Shown here: positions 1 to 8,494 of the stretch, piece after piece
How positions within the stretch are numbered: position 1 is the first letter of the stretch
How the letters are laid out: each line of letters begins with the position of its first letter
Source: Methanohalophilus mahii DSM 5219
GTDB lineage: Archaea > Halobacteriota > Methanosarcinia > Methanosarcinales > Methanosarcinaceae
Direction of reading: 5' to 3'
DNA: 64,000 nucleotides
Assembly: GCF_000025865.1 (NCBI RefSeq)
Contig: NC_014002.1
Span: 1,948,425 to 2,012,424 of the forward strand
Notes under the pieces: model-generated
What the model was told of the DNA's origin: nothing
The model's input: only the letters and a program-made list of their open reading frames with translations
Databases searched by the model: none
Program-made: the position numbers and the translations under genes

Positions 1-471
1 GACCCTGAAGTAGTGGCAAAGATCGATACCTGGCTTGTCAAGAAAACCCCTGACAGGTATGAGGTACAGATCCCCTCCCGTATCTTCCATGAATATGTAT
101 CCTACATGAGGGAGAGGATCAACAAAGGCATGAATGTGGCAGAAGAAGCAATACGTGAGGCTTCCCGCGAATGTCTTATCCAGAATTCACAGGCAGAAAC
201 CAAACAAATGGTGGAAAGGGATATCGATCGCGAAGTAGTGGGTTCCGTTGTGAACAAATTCCGCAACAAATACCGTTCAGCCCTGCGTTACGGAATACTG
301 GATAGTGCACCTGATATCGATGTGCTACTGCTGGCAAAAGAACTTGATGCAGCCGTGGTTGCCAAGGACTACGGGATTCAGAAATGGGCCGAACAACTGG
401 GTGTGAGGTTTGTCCCTGCCGAAACATTTCCCCGGATGTTGCAGGAATATCTCAGACATACATCCCGTTAA
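1..471 (+). CDS. RNA-free RNase P, HARP family (3' part)
   Basis: The frame is open from the first base, so this is the C-terminal part (about 156 residues) of a gene that begins outside the window. The GTG at 13 is internal and unlikely to be the start. It matches the archaeal UPF0278/HARP family (PIN_5-type PIN domain), single-protein RNase P enzymes that remove 5' leaders from pre-tRNA. The C-terminal PIN segment is visible as acidic residues in [20 protein letters not shown] followed by [14 protein letters not shown]. Family members are about 200 residues long, so roughly a quarter is missing. The stop overlaps the convergent prenyltransferase gene by 4 bp. Family assignment rests on recognised sequence; activity is inferred. 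Confidence 0.75.
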   Translation, partial: DPEVVAKIDTWLVKKTPDRYEVQIPSRIFHEYVSYMRERINKGMNVAEEAIREASRECLIQNSQAETKQMVERDIDREVVGSVVNKFRNKYRSALRYGILDSAPDIDVLLLAKELDAAVVAKDYGIQKWAEQLGVRFVPAETFPRMLQEYLRHTSR

Positions 472-1307
472 GCACCTGCCACAAAGGCAAACAATGCCAT
501 GAACATAGCCAGTTTGAAGCGTTTGGAGGAAAGGGCCGGGTCATTTTTCAGCACTGCATAGACACCCGCTATAAAAAGAAGGTCAGCAATACCCACCAGA
601 GGAAGGTAATATTCTCCCAGCATGGAATTCATGTAAGGGTAAGGACTGACAGCAATACCTATCAGGGCAAGAGCCGAAGCTACAAAACCTGCCTGTTTTT
701 TCCCGATGAGAATAGGGAGAGTGGTTGCTCCTGCTTTCCTATCTCCCTCCATATCCTCGATATCCTTCACAATTTCACGTGCAATTGTCGCCAGGGTTGC
801 AAGCAGGAATAATACCGAAAGGGCATACAATCCTTCCATCCCAAATACAGCGGCACCGAAAAGAAAAGTAGAACCTGTCAGATAACCCACGGCAGCATTG
901 CCAAAAAAAGGGGTAGCCTTAAGATTACGGGCATACAGGACAAGCAGGAGAGAATTGAAAAGAGCTATTAAGGCACAGACCAGATTAATAAACCCGGCAA
1001 TGGCTATTCCGGCAATGAAGAGGAATGCAGCAAAGAAAAGTGCCTGTTGTTTACTTACCTTTCCAGAGGGAATCGGCCTGTCTGGCCTGTTTATCGTATC
1101 AATGCCCACATCAAAATAATCATTGATTGTATTGCCGGCTCCCGTTACAAGCATTACTGCAATTCCCACAGACCCTGCCTCAAAGAATGGAAATGCCTGA
1201 AGGGGTTGCTCAAAAATGATTCTAAAGGCGATTAACACGCCGATCAAGGCGGCAAAGGCTGCCATTGCACAATTGGCAATACGCATTAATTGGAGATAAG
1301 CGTGCAT
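468..1307 (-). CDS. UbiA-family prenyltransferase (digeranylgeranylglyceryl phosphate synthase)
   Basis: 279-residue polytopic membrane protein of the UbiA family. In archaea this position is normally (S)-2,3-di-O-geranylgeranylglyceryl phosphate synthase, which adds the second geranylgeranyl chain to the glycerol-1-phosphate ether lipid precursor. The first aspartate-rich motif [19 protein letters not shown] lies at residues 62-80 and the second, [18 protein letters not shown], near residue 185. Both bind the prenyl diphosphate through Mg2+. Eight or nine hydrophobic segments surround them. The ATG has GGCGG upstream and lies 14 bp after nadA, so it is probably cotranscribed with nadX-nadA. 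Another UbiA substrate cannot be excluded from sequence alone. Confidence 0.85.
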   Translation of the reverse strand: MHAYLQLMRIANCAMAAFAALIGVLIAFRIIFEQPLQAFPFFEAGSVGIAVMLVTGAGNTINDYFDVGIDTINRPDRPIPSGKVSKQQALFFAAFLFIAGIAIAGFINLVCALIALFNSLLLVLYARNLKATPFFGNAAVGYLTGSTFLFGAAVFGMEGLYALSVLFLLATLATIAREIVKDIEDMEGDRKAGATTLPILIGKKQAGFVASALALIGIAVSPYPYMNSMLGEYYLPLVGIADLLFIAGVYAVLKNDPALSSKRFKLAMFMALFAFVAGA

Positions 1308-1321
1308 TAAACCGCCAGCCT

Positions 1322-2239
1322 TTATGATCTTCCTGCTTCAAGCATGCGATCGAGGGCTTTTTTGGCTTGCGTCCTGACCTTCTCCCCTACCGTGACCTCG
1401 TATTCTTCCTTTTCCAGGCAGTCCAGAACAGATTCAAGATCGATGGTTTTCATATCCGGACATATAGCATATTCGGAGCAGGGGTAAAAGTGCTTATCCG
1501 GATTCTCCTTGCGCAGACGATGTAGAAGTCCGTTTTCCGTAGCGATAATGAATTCTTTTGAATCCGAGGAGGAGCAATGTCCTGTCATTCCTGTGGTACT
1601 GAATATATGATCTGCTTTTTCAAGCACTTCACGCCTGCATTCCGGATGAGCCAGAATCTCGGCGCCAGCATGGGCTTCTTTAGATGAGGCCACATCTGAT
1701 TCAAGCATGTGGTTGTGGGTCGGACAGTAGCCATCCCAGAAAATTATTTCTTTACCAGTGTTTCTGGCCACATAATCCCCCAGGTTTTTGTCAGGAATGA
1801 ACAGTACTTTCGAGCAATCCAGTGAGTTGACAACTTCCACCGCATTGGCGGATGTGCAGCATACATCACTTTTTGCTTTAACCTCTGCACTGCTGTTTAC
1901 ATAGGACACAACCATCGCATCAGGATGTTGTTTTTTGGCTTTTCTTACCTCATCTGCAGTAGCCATTGCCGCCATTGGGCAGCGTGCAAACATGTCGGGA
2001 ATGAGAACTTTCTTTTCCGGACTCAGGATAGCAGCGCTTTGAGCCATGAAATCCACACCACAAAAAACAATGATGTCCGCAGGCTGCTCAACTGCCTGAC
2101 GACTCAGGCCAAGTGAATCACCTACAAAATCAGCTATATCCTGTACATCGCCACGGCAGTAATTGTGGGCAAGGACCACCACATTTTTTTCCTTTTTCAG
2201 GACATTAATCCTGTCTATTATAGCCTGCTTATCCTGCAT
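1322..2239 (-). CDS. nadA: Quinolinate synthase NadA
   Basis: 305-residue quinolinate synthase, a 4Fe-4S enzyme that condenses iminoaspartate with dihydroxyacetone phosphate to quinolinate in de novo NAD synthesis. Family signatures visible are [20 protein letters not shown] at the N-terminus, [10 protein letters not shown] in the middle, [12 protein letters not shown], and [11 protein letters not shown] near the C-terminus. Cysteines in these stretches supply the cluster ligands. Length is typical for the family. It follows nadX, whose product supplies iminoaspartate, by 74 bp on the same strand, and nadC lies divergently beyond nadX, so the whole aspartate-to-NaMN branch is encoded here. 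Confidence 0.96.
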   Translation of the reverse strand: MQDKQAIIDRINVLKKEKNVVVLAHNYCRGDVQDIADFVGDSLGLSRQAVEQPADIIVFCGVDFMAQSAAILSPEKKVLIPDMFARCPMAAMATADEVRKAKKQHPDAMVVSYVNSSAEVKAKSDVCCTSANAVEVVNSLDCSKVLFIPDKNLGDYVARNTGKEIIFWDGYCPTHNHMLESDVASSKEAHAGAEILAHPECRREVLEKADHIFSTTGMTGHCSSSDSKEFIIATENGLLHRLRKENPDKHFYPCSEYAICPDMKTIDLESVLDCLEKEEYEVTVGEKVRTQAKKALDRMLEAGRS

Positions 2240-2313
2240 ATTACCACTGCAATCCCGGGATAATGAATTCCGGGCGAATACATAGATTATATAACATATA
2301 AGTTTATGCGATT

Positions 2314-3129
2314 TCAGGTGCCCACATTGAATGATTGAGTCAGTTTCTTCAAGGTAGAAATTACGGAAAGAGGAGCCAGATAACTTGTTTTTGGATTTGT
2401 GGGAGAAGGCACATTTTCCACCCTTGAGGTGAATCTTCCAAACTCACCTTCAACTGCGATTTCATGGATATTTCTTGTCAGGGCAGGATTAACCACTATC
2501 CTGACCCTGGTATTATCAAATCCAATTCCTGCAAGACTGAGAGTAGCAGCCACATTCACATTTGCAGGGAATGCCTGTACCGCCTCGGTTGCAGAGCCTT
2601 CAAAAAGAACAGTTCTGCCGGTTATGGAATCAATATCAATATTATTTTCAAGAACAAAAGGGGCACCCCTCAATCCACCGGGTGGTTTTTCGGTTGTCAG
2701 GGTGACTGAATGCAGACCGGCTGCAGAAGCGGATATCAAACCATCTATTCCACAGATGGCACCAGAGGGAACGTAAATCCGACAATTTTTTTCACGTGCT
2801 ATATTTTCGGTCATTTCAAGGAGTTGTGTGTCAGCAAAAGCCCCGACACTTACCACCATGACATCACATTTTGCATGCAACGCTGTGGGAACCACTTCAT
2901 AAACCGCCTGCTGGGAAGCACATTCTACCACCAGGTCTACCTCCCTGACCATTTCAACAATTTCCATGATCTGAGGGTCAAAATTTTCCAGTGAACTTTT
3001 CACCCTGTTCAGGGATTCATCATGGCGGTCATATATAGCATAGAGTTCTGCTTCAATCTGGCCATTATCAATAGCCCTACATATCTCGCCACCAATGGCA
3101 CCACAACCGAAAACTCCTATTTTAAGCAT
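2314..3129 (-). CDS. nadX: Aspartate dehydrogenase NadX
   Basis: 271-residue L-aspartate dehydrogenase that oxidises aspartate to iminoaspartate with NAD(P)+, the oxygen-independent alternative to NadB. The N-terminal Rossmann fold carries GVFGCGAIGGEI at residues 5-16. The middle contains YVPSGAICGIDGL and TTEKPPGGLRGAP, typical of the DUF108 aspartate dehydrogenase catalytic domain. It is first in a minus-strand operon with nadA and is divergent from nadC. An anaerobe is expected to use NadX rather than oxygen-dependent NadB, and no nadB is present here. Length is normal. Confidence 0.93.
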   Translation of the reverse strand: MLKIGVFGCGAIGGEICRAIDNGQIEAELYAIYDRHDESLNRVKSSLENFDPQIMEIVEMVREVDLVVECASQQAVYEVVPTALHAKCDVMVVSVGAFADTQLLEMTENIAREKNCRIYVPSGAICGIDGLISASAAGLHSVTLTTEKPPGGLRGAPFVLENNIDIDSITGRTVLFEGSATEAVQAFPANVNVAATLSLAGIGFDNTRVRIVVNPALTRNIHEIAVEGEFGRFTSRVENVPSPTNPKTSYLAPLSVISTLKKLTQSFNVGT

Positions 3130-3230
3130 TAATGAGACTCCTTTATGTTCTAGAGGGGCGGCACATAAAAGTATTATCGTTACAAAGCATATTAAAAGTC
3201 CCCGAACATAAAGTAAAACTGGTGAAAAGG
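3130..3230. promoter_or_regulatory. Divergent nadX / nadC promoter region
   Basis: About 100 bp separate the nadX ATG from the preferred nadC ATG at 3231. It contains the A/T-rich elements CATAAAAG (about 3164-3171) and CATATTAAAAG (about 3188-3198), which resemble archaeal TATA boxes for plus-strand transcription. No clear operator palindrome is seen. Assignment is by position only. Confidence 0.4.
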
Positions 3231-4067
3231 ATGCTGAGAGGACAGATAGAGAGTTTCATCCGGGAAGACCTGGGTTATCATGATATCTCATGCCAGATGG
3301 TGCCGGACACAATTGCAGAAGCAGTGATTTTTGCAAAGCAGGATTGTGTGGTTGCCGGTGTGGAAGTTGCAGAGGCCATATTTGATTATTTTGATATCGA
3401 ATATACAAGAAAGATTGCAGAAGGAGAAAAGATTCAGAATAACGGTGTGGTCTTTGAACTTAAAGGGAGAACGGTATCCCTCTTACGTGCTGAAAGGCTG
3501 GCCTTGAATTTCCTGGGACACCTGAGTGGTATCGCGACCCTTACAAGAGATTGTGTGGAAGCTGTGCATGAGTGTTCTGAAGCGGTTGTGGCTGCAACCC
3601 GTAAAACAACCCCGGGAATCCGGGAGTTCGAGAAACTGGCTGTAATTGCAGGTGGAGGTGACCCACACAGGTTCAATCTATCCGATTCCATCATGATAAA
3701 GGACAACCACAGGCATATAATGGGTCTGGAAAATGCAATCCTCAAAGCAAAGGAAATGGCAAGCTTTACCCAGAAAATAGAAGCTGAAGTTGAATCCGCA
3801 AACGATGCCCTTCTGGCTGCAAGAATGGGAGTGGACATCGTTATGCTGGACAATATGTCCCCTTCAGAAATTATATCAACCGTGGAGAAATTACGTCACG
3901 AAGGATTAAGGAATAAGGTAATCGTGGAGGTATCGGGAGGGATAAACACCGAAAACCTTGCAGAATATGCAAAAACGGGAATTGACGTAATCTCTATGGG
4001 CTCCCTGATCCATAAAGCACAATGGGCCGATCTGAGTATGGAGATGAAAGAGTCTTTTATGTCATGA
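3231..4067 (+). CDS. nadC: Nicotinate-nucleotide pyrophosphorylase NadC
   Basis: About 278 residues. The enzyme converts quinolinate and PRPP to nicotinate mononucleotide, the step after NadA. The open frame extends upstream to 3132, but ATG 3231 is preferred: GGTGA lies 5 nt upstream, and homologs start at the equivalent of MLRGQIESFIREDLGYHDIS. Typical motifs are TRKTTPGIRE, KDNHRHIMG and VMLDNMSPSEI (phosphoribosyl-binding barrel), with SGGINTENL near the C-terminus. It is divergent from nadX-nadA. The extra 33 upstream codons are low complexity and probably untranslated leader. Confidence 0.94.
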   Translation: MLRGQIESFIREDLGYHDISCQMVPDTIAEAVIFAKQDCVVAGVEVAEAIFDYFDIEYTRKIAEGEKIQNNGVVFELKGRTVSLLRAERLALNFLGHLSGIATLTRDCVEAVHECSEAVVAATRKTTPGIREFEKLAVIAGGGDPHRFNLSDSIMIKDNHRHIMGLENAILKAKEMASFTQKIEAEVESANDALLAARMGVDIVMLDNMSPSEIISTVEKLRHEGLRNKVIVEVSGGINTENLAEYAKTGIDVISMGSLIHKAQWADLSMEMKESFMS

Positions 4068-4378
4068 ATTCTGTAGCCGAGTTGAGGTTTCTTCTGTTAG
4101 TTTCACCCTGCATAGGACTTCCTTCAAATATTTCGGCCTTAGGGGTGTGTAGAGTTTGGGGAAATGTGGTCAGAAGGGAGAGAGCAAAGAACCTTTCTCC
4201 AATTCGTGGCTCTAAACCTTCCAATTCCGATCCTATTGTAGTTGATACGGACCGGGAAATGAGGAAAGTTAAGAAGGATATGGATGCTCTCGGGGCCTCC
4301 AGACCTGTCTATGTCAGGTCCAATCCACAGAATATGAAGTGGAACAGAGTGATCTGATTAGCCGAGGCTATGAAGTTT
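4068..4378. other. Gene-poor stretch with degenerate reading frame
   Basis: No convincing gene. A frame on the plus strand continues to a TGA at 4357 and encodes a short polar segment around DTDREMRKVKKDMDALGAS. It overlaps nadC at its nominal start and has no good ribosome binding site. It may be a remnant of an older gene disrupted when the adjacent inverted-repeat module arrived. I do not recognise it. Confidence 0.3.
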
Positions 4379-4404
4379 TGGCACACACTCCTTAAGTAAG
4401 TACC
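4379..4404. repeat. Left inverted repeat of accessory module
   Basis: TGGCACACACTCCTTAA (4379-4395) is the exact reverse complement of 6195-6211. The match resumes after a 4-nt mismatch block with GTACC (4400-4404), pairing with GGTAC at 6186-6190. The two arms bracket the two-gene module between them. This looks like the terminal repeat of a mobile or formerly mobile unit. No transposase lies between the arms and I see no clear target-site duplication. Confidence 0.6.
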
Positions 4405-4472
4405 AAATGGAAATAAAAGGAACAATCATTTCTTGTTGTAAGAAATATCCATAACGCAAATGATTAATATAT

Positions 4473-5018
4473 TTATTCTTGTTGATGATTAGGTATTCCA
4501 TGCAGAATAAAATAAAAATTAGTTATGTTCCGAACATTTAGTAACAATACTTGTGAAATAAGATATATATTTATTGCAATTATTAAATTAATGTTATTAG
4601 TTACAAGCGGAACTCCATAAGATGCTAATAACAAAATAACCATGTTAAACACAAGAGCAATAATTTCAGAAAATAAGGTGATAATAAACCATATATTCAT
4701 TAATTGATATAAGTTAATCTTCACTTCTTCTATTATTCTATCTGTTTCCACTTTAAGTTCATCACGACTGTTTGCTAATATAGTTACAGTTGAAATTGTA
4801 AAGCCTATTAATATAGATAATAAAATTATTACGCTAGGAAATAATTGATCAATATTTTTAGTCGGGATAGTAAAATCAAAATAAATAATCAAAAAGTAAC
4901 CGATAGCCCCAAATATTAAAGGTAAAACTATATCCCATATTTTTTCTTCTCGGGTAGCTACAGTAAAATAATGCTCTATAGGATATGTGAATTCTAGATA
5001 GATCTTATCATACCTCAT
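4473..5018 (-). CDS. Four-helix membrane protein of unknown function
   Basis: 181 residues, not recognised. Four hydrophobic segments are visible at about residues 30-48, 60-82, 104-130 and 143-168. A charged loop between helices 2 and 3 (around SRDELKVETDRIIEEVK) probably lies on one face of the membrane. Its ATG overlaps the 3' end of the upstream soluble gene by 11 bp, so the two are translationally coupled. A small four-TM protein paired with a roughly 290-residue cytoplasmic partner recalls the architecture of two-gene antiphage systems such as Kiwa, but I cannot assign it to that family. Very A+T-rich, unlike flanking core genes. Confidence 0.6.
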   Translation of the reverse strand: MRYDKIYLEFTYPIEHYFTVATREEKIWDIVLPLIFGAIGYFLIIYFDFTIPTKNIDQLFPSVIILLSILIGFTISTVTILANSRDELKVETDRIIEEVKINLYQLMNIWFIITLFSEIIALVFNMVILLLASYGVPLVTNNINLIIAINIYLISQVLLLNVRNITNFYFILHGIPNHQQE

Positions 5019-5877
5019 CTATAACATTAGATAAAATTTTGAACAAATGTGTTGAATTAACAAGTCCTGTATCTTCTATCAAATCTACATCAACTTTTCT
5101 GATAAAAGCATCACTATTTGTATCAATATGAATTGCCGCATCATTAAAAGATTTGCCTTCAACTCTTATCCTTGAAATTACTCCTTTTTTTCGGAGTTTG
5201 TCGAATTTCCTAACAAGGGTTTTTGAAATGCTTTCTCCACGATGGCTTTTGTATGTCATTTCTAAATCTTCTCTTGTTGAGTCTAAATCAAGTCCAGCAT
5301 AACCCATTTGTTCAGAACTAATTATTTTTTTATCAACAAATATGCTTCCAGTCGTGATTCGTTTAAAATCATTTAATCTTTCTAAAAACGATTCTAGAAC
5401 AAGCACATCCCATTCTAAAAAATATTGGTCTTTTTCTGGGTAAGATCTGATAAAGCTATTTAGATAACTTTGTATTTGATTTATAGTAACCCCTACCGCT
5501 CTTTTTTCAAGAGCCATAATAATTTCTTTATTGTCAGTTCTAGTTATTAGATGTGTAAGTTCTGCTTCACCTTCGTGTATATTTTTGGGATTTTCTCGTT
5601 TTAATCCAGTAGTTTCATCTACAAGGAAAGGTCTATGTCCTGTTTTAGCAGATTCAAATATAATTTCTTTTTTTTCGGAGCCGTTGCTATCTGCTAAATA
5701 ATAAAATTTATTCGAAGTAGCCAGTTCCATTCTTTTATCACTGAATGATTTATTTGATATGTTAAAAAGAAGAGAATTATAATATTCAATAAGTTTTTTT
5801 CCACTTAATATATCATTATCTTTTTCGTGCCTAAATCTAACAATGTACAATCCAATACTTCTGGTACTTACACTCAT
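5008..5877 (-). CDS. Soluble protein of unknown function, partner of membrane protein
   Basis: 289 residues, not recognised, with no signal peptide or membrane segment. The centre has a conserved-looking stretch, EGEAELTHLITR followed by KRAVGVTINQIQSYLNSFI. The C-terminal third is basic (KFDKLRKKGVISRIRVEGKS), which could contact nucleic acid. The ATG follows a GAGGGA ribosome binding site and starts a two-gene operon with the overlapping four-TM gene. It sits between the module's inverted repeats and next to an AIPR phage-resistance gene, which suggests a defence role. That role is inference from context only. Confidence 0.6.
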   Translation of the reverse strand: MSVSTRSIGLYIVRFRHEKDNDILSGKKLIEYYNSLLFNISNKSFSDKRMELATSNKFYYLADSNGSEKKEIIFESAKTGHRPFLVDETTGLKRENPKNIHEGEAELTHLITRTDNKEIIMALEKRAVGVTINQIQSYLNSFIRSYPEKDQYFLEWDVLVLESFLERLNDFKRITTGSIFVDKKIISSEQMGYAGLDLDSTREDLEMTYKSHRGESISKTLVRKFDKLRKKGVISRIRVEGKSFNDAAIHIDTNSDAFIRKVDVDLIEDTGLVNSTHLFKILSNVIDEV

Positions 5878-6185
5878 GTATTAATCCCTCAACGGATAGT
5901 AAATTATATTTGCAAACTCATCTTACTAAAAATTTATTCGCCAAAACACATTTTATCAATAGTATAATTTCCATATGTTTTGTGATGTGACATTGAATTT
6001 AAGAAAACCCTGCACTATTTCCACTCGAACACAAAAATGTCCGGTGTGGCAAAAATAATCCCTCTATTTTTACTCCACAAATCGTCTGATAGTGATTTCT
6101 AAACCAATCCTTTTCCAAAATACCCAGATACCCAGCATTTGCGCTGCTGCGCAGCGCCTCTGGTTTTGATTCCGCAGTACCCTTA
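5878..6185. other. AT-rich intergenic region upstream of the two-gene module
   Basis: No gene seen. It should hold the promoter of the minus-strand two-gene operon. It contains the GC-rich hairpin at 6141-6157, standing out from its A+T-rich surroundings, and a short tandem ATACCCAG at about 6119-6135. Confidence 0.4.
6141..6157. repeat. GC-rich perfect hairpin
   Basis: GCGCTGC, TGC loop, GCAGCGC forms a 7-bp perfect stem with a 3-nt loop. It lies inside A+T-rich DNA just inside the right arm of the inverted-repeat module. It could be a terminator, a REP-like unit or a protein-binding site. There is no T-run directly next to it. Confidence 0.5.
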
Positions 6186-6211
6186 GGTACACGATTAAGG
6201 AGTGTGTGCCA
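6186..6211. repeat. Right inverted repeat of accessory module
   Basis: TTAAGGAGTGTGTGCCA (6195-6211) is the exact reverse complement of 4379-4395, with GGTAC (6186-6190) extending the match. The outer end overlaps a small hairpin TGCCA-CTTC-TGGCA (6207-6220). Confidence 0.6.
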
Positions 6212-6376
6212 CTTCTGGCAGACACAAAAAATAACCGTTCTAGAATTAAAATAAAAATTCCAGTCGAAAAAAGGGATAAGGAAAACTTCTAGAAACTGAA
6301 AAGTTAGTAAAAATACTCACTCTTGTATAATGCTCATTCTTTAGATTCAAAATTTCAAATTGTTACAAGCACAAAA

Positions 6377-8104
6377 TCATTCATGAAAGTCATGTTCTTC
6401 TAATTTTTTATTTATACATTGGACAAATCCATTGGCTTTAGCTATATTTATTATGTTTTTATCAGGATTTTCATTGATATAATCTTCAAGTATACTCTCA
6501 AATAATTCAAAGGCTTCTTTAATTGTATTGCAATCTACATTTTCAACATTCAGATCCTTTATATCTTCAGAATCATATTCGTTTTTGCAAGTCAAGATCG
6601 ACGCTAAGATTCTGGAACAATGGAGTGTGAAGTTTTTGATTCTGTTTCTTTCATCAGCAGACTCTATTCTTTTTATACAATCTTTTACCTTTTGATGTAT
6701 CAAGCAGCAATTTAAAAATGATTGTATGTTATCTTTATCAAATATTTTATTGTAAGAGGTGTCTTCTTTTATCAAAGTTGTTGGTTTAGACCTTGCTCTT
6801 GCTGGCCCAAAATTTAAAATTGCTTCTATTGCTTGGGCAGTATCTTGTATATTAAAAATCTTACTTGCTGGTTTGCCTTGATTCTTGTAATAATTTTTTC
6901 TTCTATCGTAATAATAGCCTTTATTTCCGAACAATATTTCTATATTTCGGTGTATTTCTCCTGTAGCTCTTAATAAAGTTGGAGATACAGGGTTTTGACT
7001 GTTGGTAGCAAAAATAATATTATCTATTGTCTCTTTTTGCGTACTACGAATTACTTTGACCAAAATTGACCTATGGTCATCATTTACTGCTAAATCATCA
7101 AATTTACTTATAGTATATGATGTTTGCAATCCATTCACAATTTTGACATCATCTATAAATAAAGTCTTGTGCATTAAGTTACAATCCGAACCTATTATAG
7201 TTATTCCATTATTTAACCACCAAAAATCTTGAGATGAATTATGCTCTAAGGTCTCTGCAATTTTTTGATTTACATCAGCAGTATCGCCTTGATAATGCCG
7301 TATATTACTTTCAAACAAATATTCTCTTATTTTATTCTCTTTAATGTCAACGATAAATTTATAGTAATCAGCAAGAGTAACTACCCCTAGATAACCATCT
7401 TCTTCTTGGTTTCTTCCTTGAATAGTAATCGGTGTTTCATTAAATACTAATTCTAGTTTAGTGTGTTGGGGTTTGCTGTATAATTCAATTAATTCCTTTG
7501 CACTGTATAAATTAAAATTTATATTGCCGGTATTTACCCTTTCTTTTGTTAATGCAACTATTTGATCAACTTTTAGTCGGAAACTACCATTTACATTGGT
7601 GTCTTCAGCTTTGCAAGAATAAGTAAAATTGATTGTAAATTTTGATTTTTTTCTAACCGAACGTTTCCATATATTTCTAAACAGCAGTATCTTTTCAACC
7701 AACATAGGATTAAATCTCTTTGATAATAGATTTTCTTCCAATTCTAAATCTAATATCTTTTCTAAAGAAATATACAACTTATCCAATGCATTTTCCTTAA
7801 AACTATTCTCAGTTTTTGCTTGAGAAATATAGATAATTATTTCTGTACTCTCATTAAACGTAATTTCTTCTATGTCTTCTTCGGTAAAAACACTCGTATC
7901 ATTTACTAAAATAATAAATGAGTCAATACCACCATCTCCCCCACCGTCAACAATGGAATCTTCAATTTCAGAATATGATGTATCTAATTCTCTAGTTATG
8001 TATAATGACGAAAATATTTCCATTATTTCATCATATGATAGATCTAACCAGTTTTTTTCTTTAAACTCTTGAATGCATTCATTTAAAATAATTTTATTAT
8101 TCAT
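6377..8104 (-). CDS. AIPR-family abortive-infection phage-resistance protein
   Basis: About 575 residues. The AIPR domain is recognisable by LFESNIRHYQGDTADVNQKI, the following FWWLNNGITII, and VKIVNGLQTSYTI. The N-terminal part has GGGDGGIDSFI (about residues 54-64) and QAKTE about 35 residues later. This has the spacing of a Mrr-like PD-(D/E)xK nuclease core (D...QxK). AIPR proteins are associated with abortive infection after phage attack. ATG 8104 is chosen because AGGGA lies 5 nt upstream; the TTG one codon before is less likely. It lies between an unknown two-gene module and an IS element, all in A+T-rich DNA. Nuclease activity is inferred from motif spacing. Confidence 0.8.
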   Translation of the reverse strand: MNNKIILNECIQEFKEKNWLDLSYDEIMEIFSSLYITRELDTSYSEIEDSIVDGGGDGGIDSFIILVNDTSVFTEEDIEEITFNESTEIIIYISQAKTENSFKENALDKLYISLEKILDLELEENLLSKRFNPMLVEKILLFRNIWKRSVRKKSKFTINFTYSCKAEDTNVNGSFRLKVDQIVALTKERVNTGNINFNLYSAKELIELYSKPQHTKLELVFNETPITIQGRNQEEDGYLGVVTLADYYKFIVDIKENKIREYLFESNIRHYQGDTADVNQKIAETLEHNSSQDFWWLNNGITIIGSDCNLMHKTLFIDDVKIVNGLQTSYTISKFDDLAVNDDHRSILVKVIRSTQKETIDNIIFATNSQNPVSPTLLRATGEIHRNIEILFGNKGYYYDRRKNYYKNQGKPASKIFNIQDTAQAIEAILNFGPARARSKPTTLIKEDTSYNKIFDKDNIQSFLNCCLIHQKVKDCIKRIESADERNRIKNFTLHCSRILASILTCKNEYDSEDIKDLNVENVDCNTIKEAFELFESILEDYINENPDKNIINIAKANGFVQCINKKLEEHDFHE

Positions 8105-8197
8105 CAATATCCCTTTTAGTTTTTGTATTTCCTAATTATCATTCTTTTATAAATATTATAAACTCATCGATTATACTAAATGAAATAATATTTCCGG

Positions 8198-8494
8198 CTA
8201 ATTGTTGATATTATTGTCACTTTTAATTGATCGAGTGAATGTAATCCTTAAAATATAAGCAATGCTTATAAAATTATTTAATTTTGGCTCTGTAGAAATC
8301 CTTATTTGAATAATTACTGAAACAGAGATTGCCCTGTCTATATTATGAATTAACAATTTGAACTTAACTTCTTTCACCTGATTTCTGTATTTTGTTGCCC
8401 TCAATTCTTCTCTATACTTCCTTTTCAAAACAGAAAACATCGTCTCTACCAGATTTCTATAATAATAGATGTTTGCATCAAATTCATCTCTCAT
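8198..8494 (-). CDS. IS5-type transposase, C-terminal reading frame
   Basis: 98 residues beginning at the ATG that overlaps the upstream stop. It carries the catalytic glutamate region YYYRNLVETMFSVLKRKYRE, the YREK-like signature of IS5/IS4 transposases. The frame runs through the left terminal inverted repeat (residues around IRISTEPK) and ends 88 bp outside the element, so about the last 29 residues come from the host target site. Together with the upstream frame it would give a transposase of about 300 residues, normal for ISH1-like elements. Confidence 0.8.
   Translation of the reverse strand: MRDEFDANIYYYRNLVETMFSVLKRKYREELRATKYRNQVKEVKFKLLIHNIDRAISVSVIIQIRISTEPKLNNFISIAYILRITFTRSIKSDNNINN
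8278..8285. repeat. Target-site duplication (left)
   Basis: TTAATTTT immediately outside the left terminal inverted repeat, identical to 9289-9296. Confidence 0.88.

Noticed and set aside
384..812. 142-codon plus-strand frame opposite the prenyltransferase gene
   Set aside because: It lies antisense to a conserved membrane protein, has no ribosome site and contains clusters of Cys/His typical of shadow frames.
4022..4357. 111-codon plus-strand frame after nadC as a real gene
   Set aside because: Nominal start lies inside nadC, no ribosome binding site, no similarity recognised; kept only as a degenerate stretch.
4473..5877. Firm assignment of the two-gene module to the Kiwa antiphage system
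   Set aside because: Only the layout (four-TM protein plus soluble partner) matches; I cannot see family-specific motifs, so I leave it unassigned.
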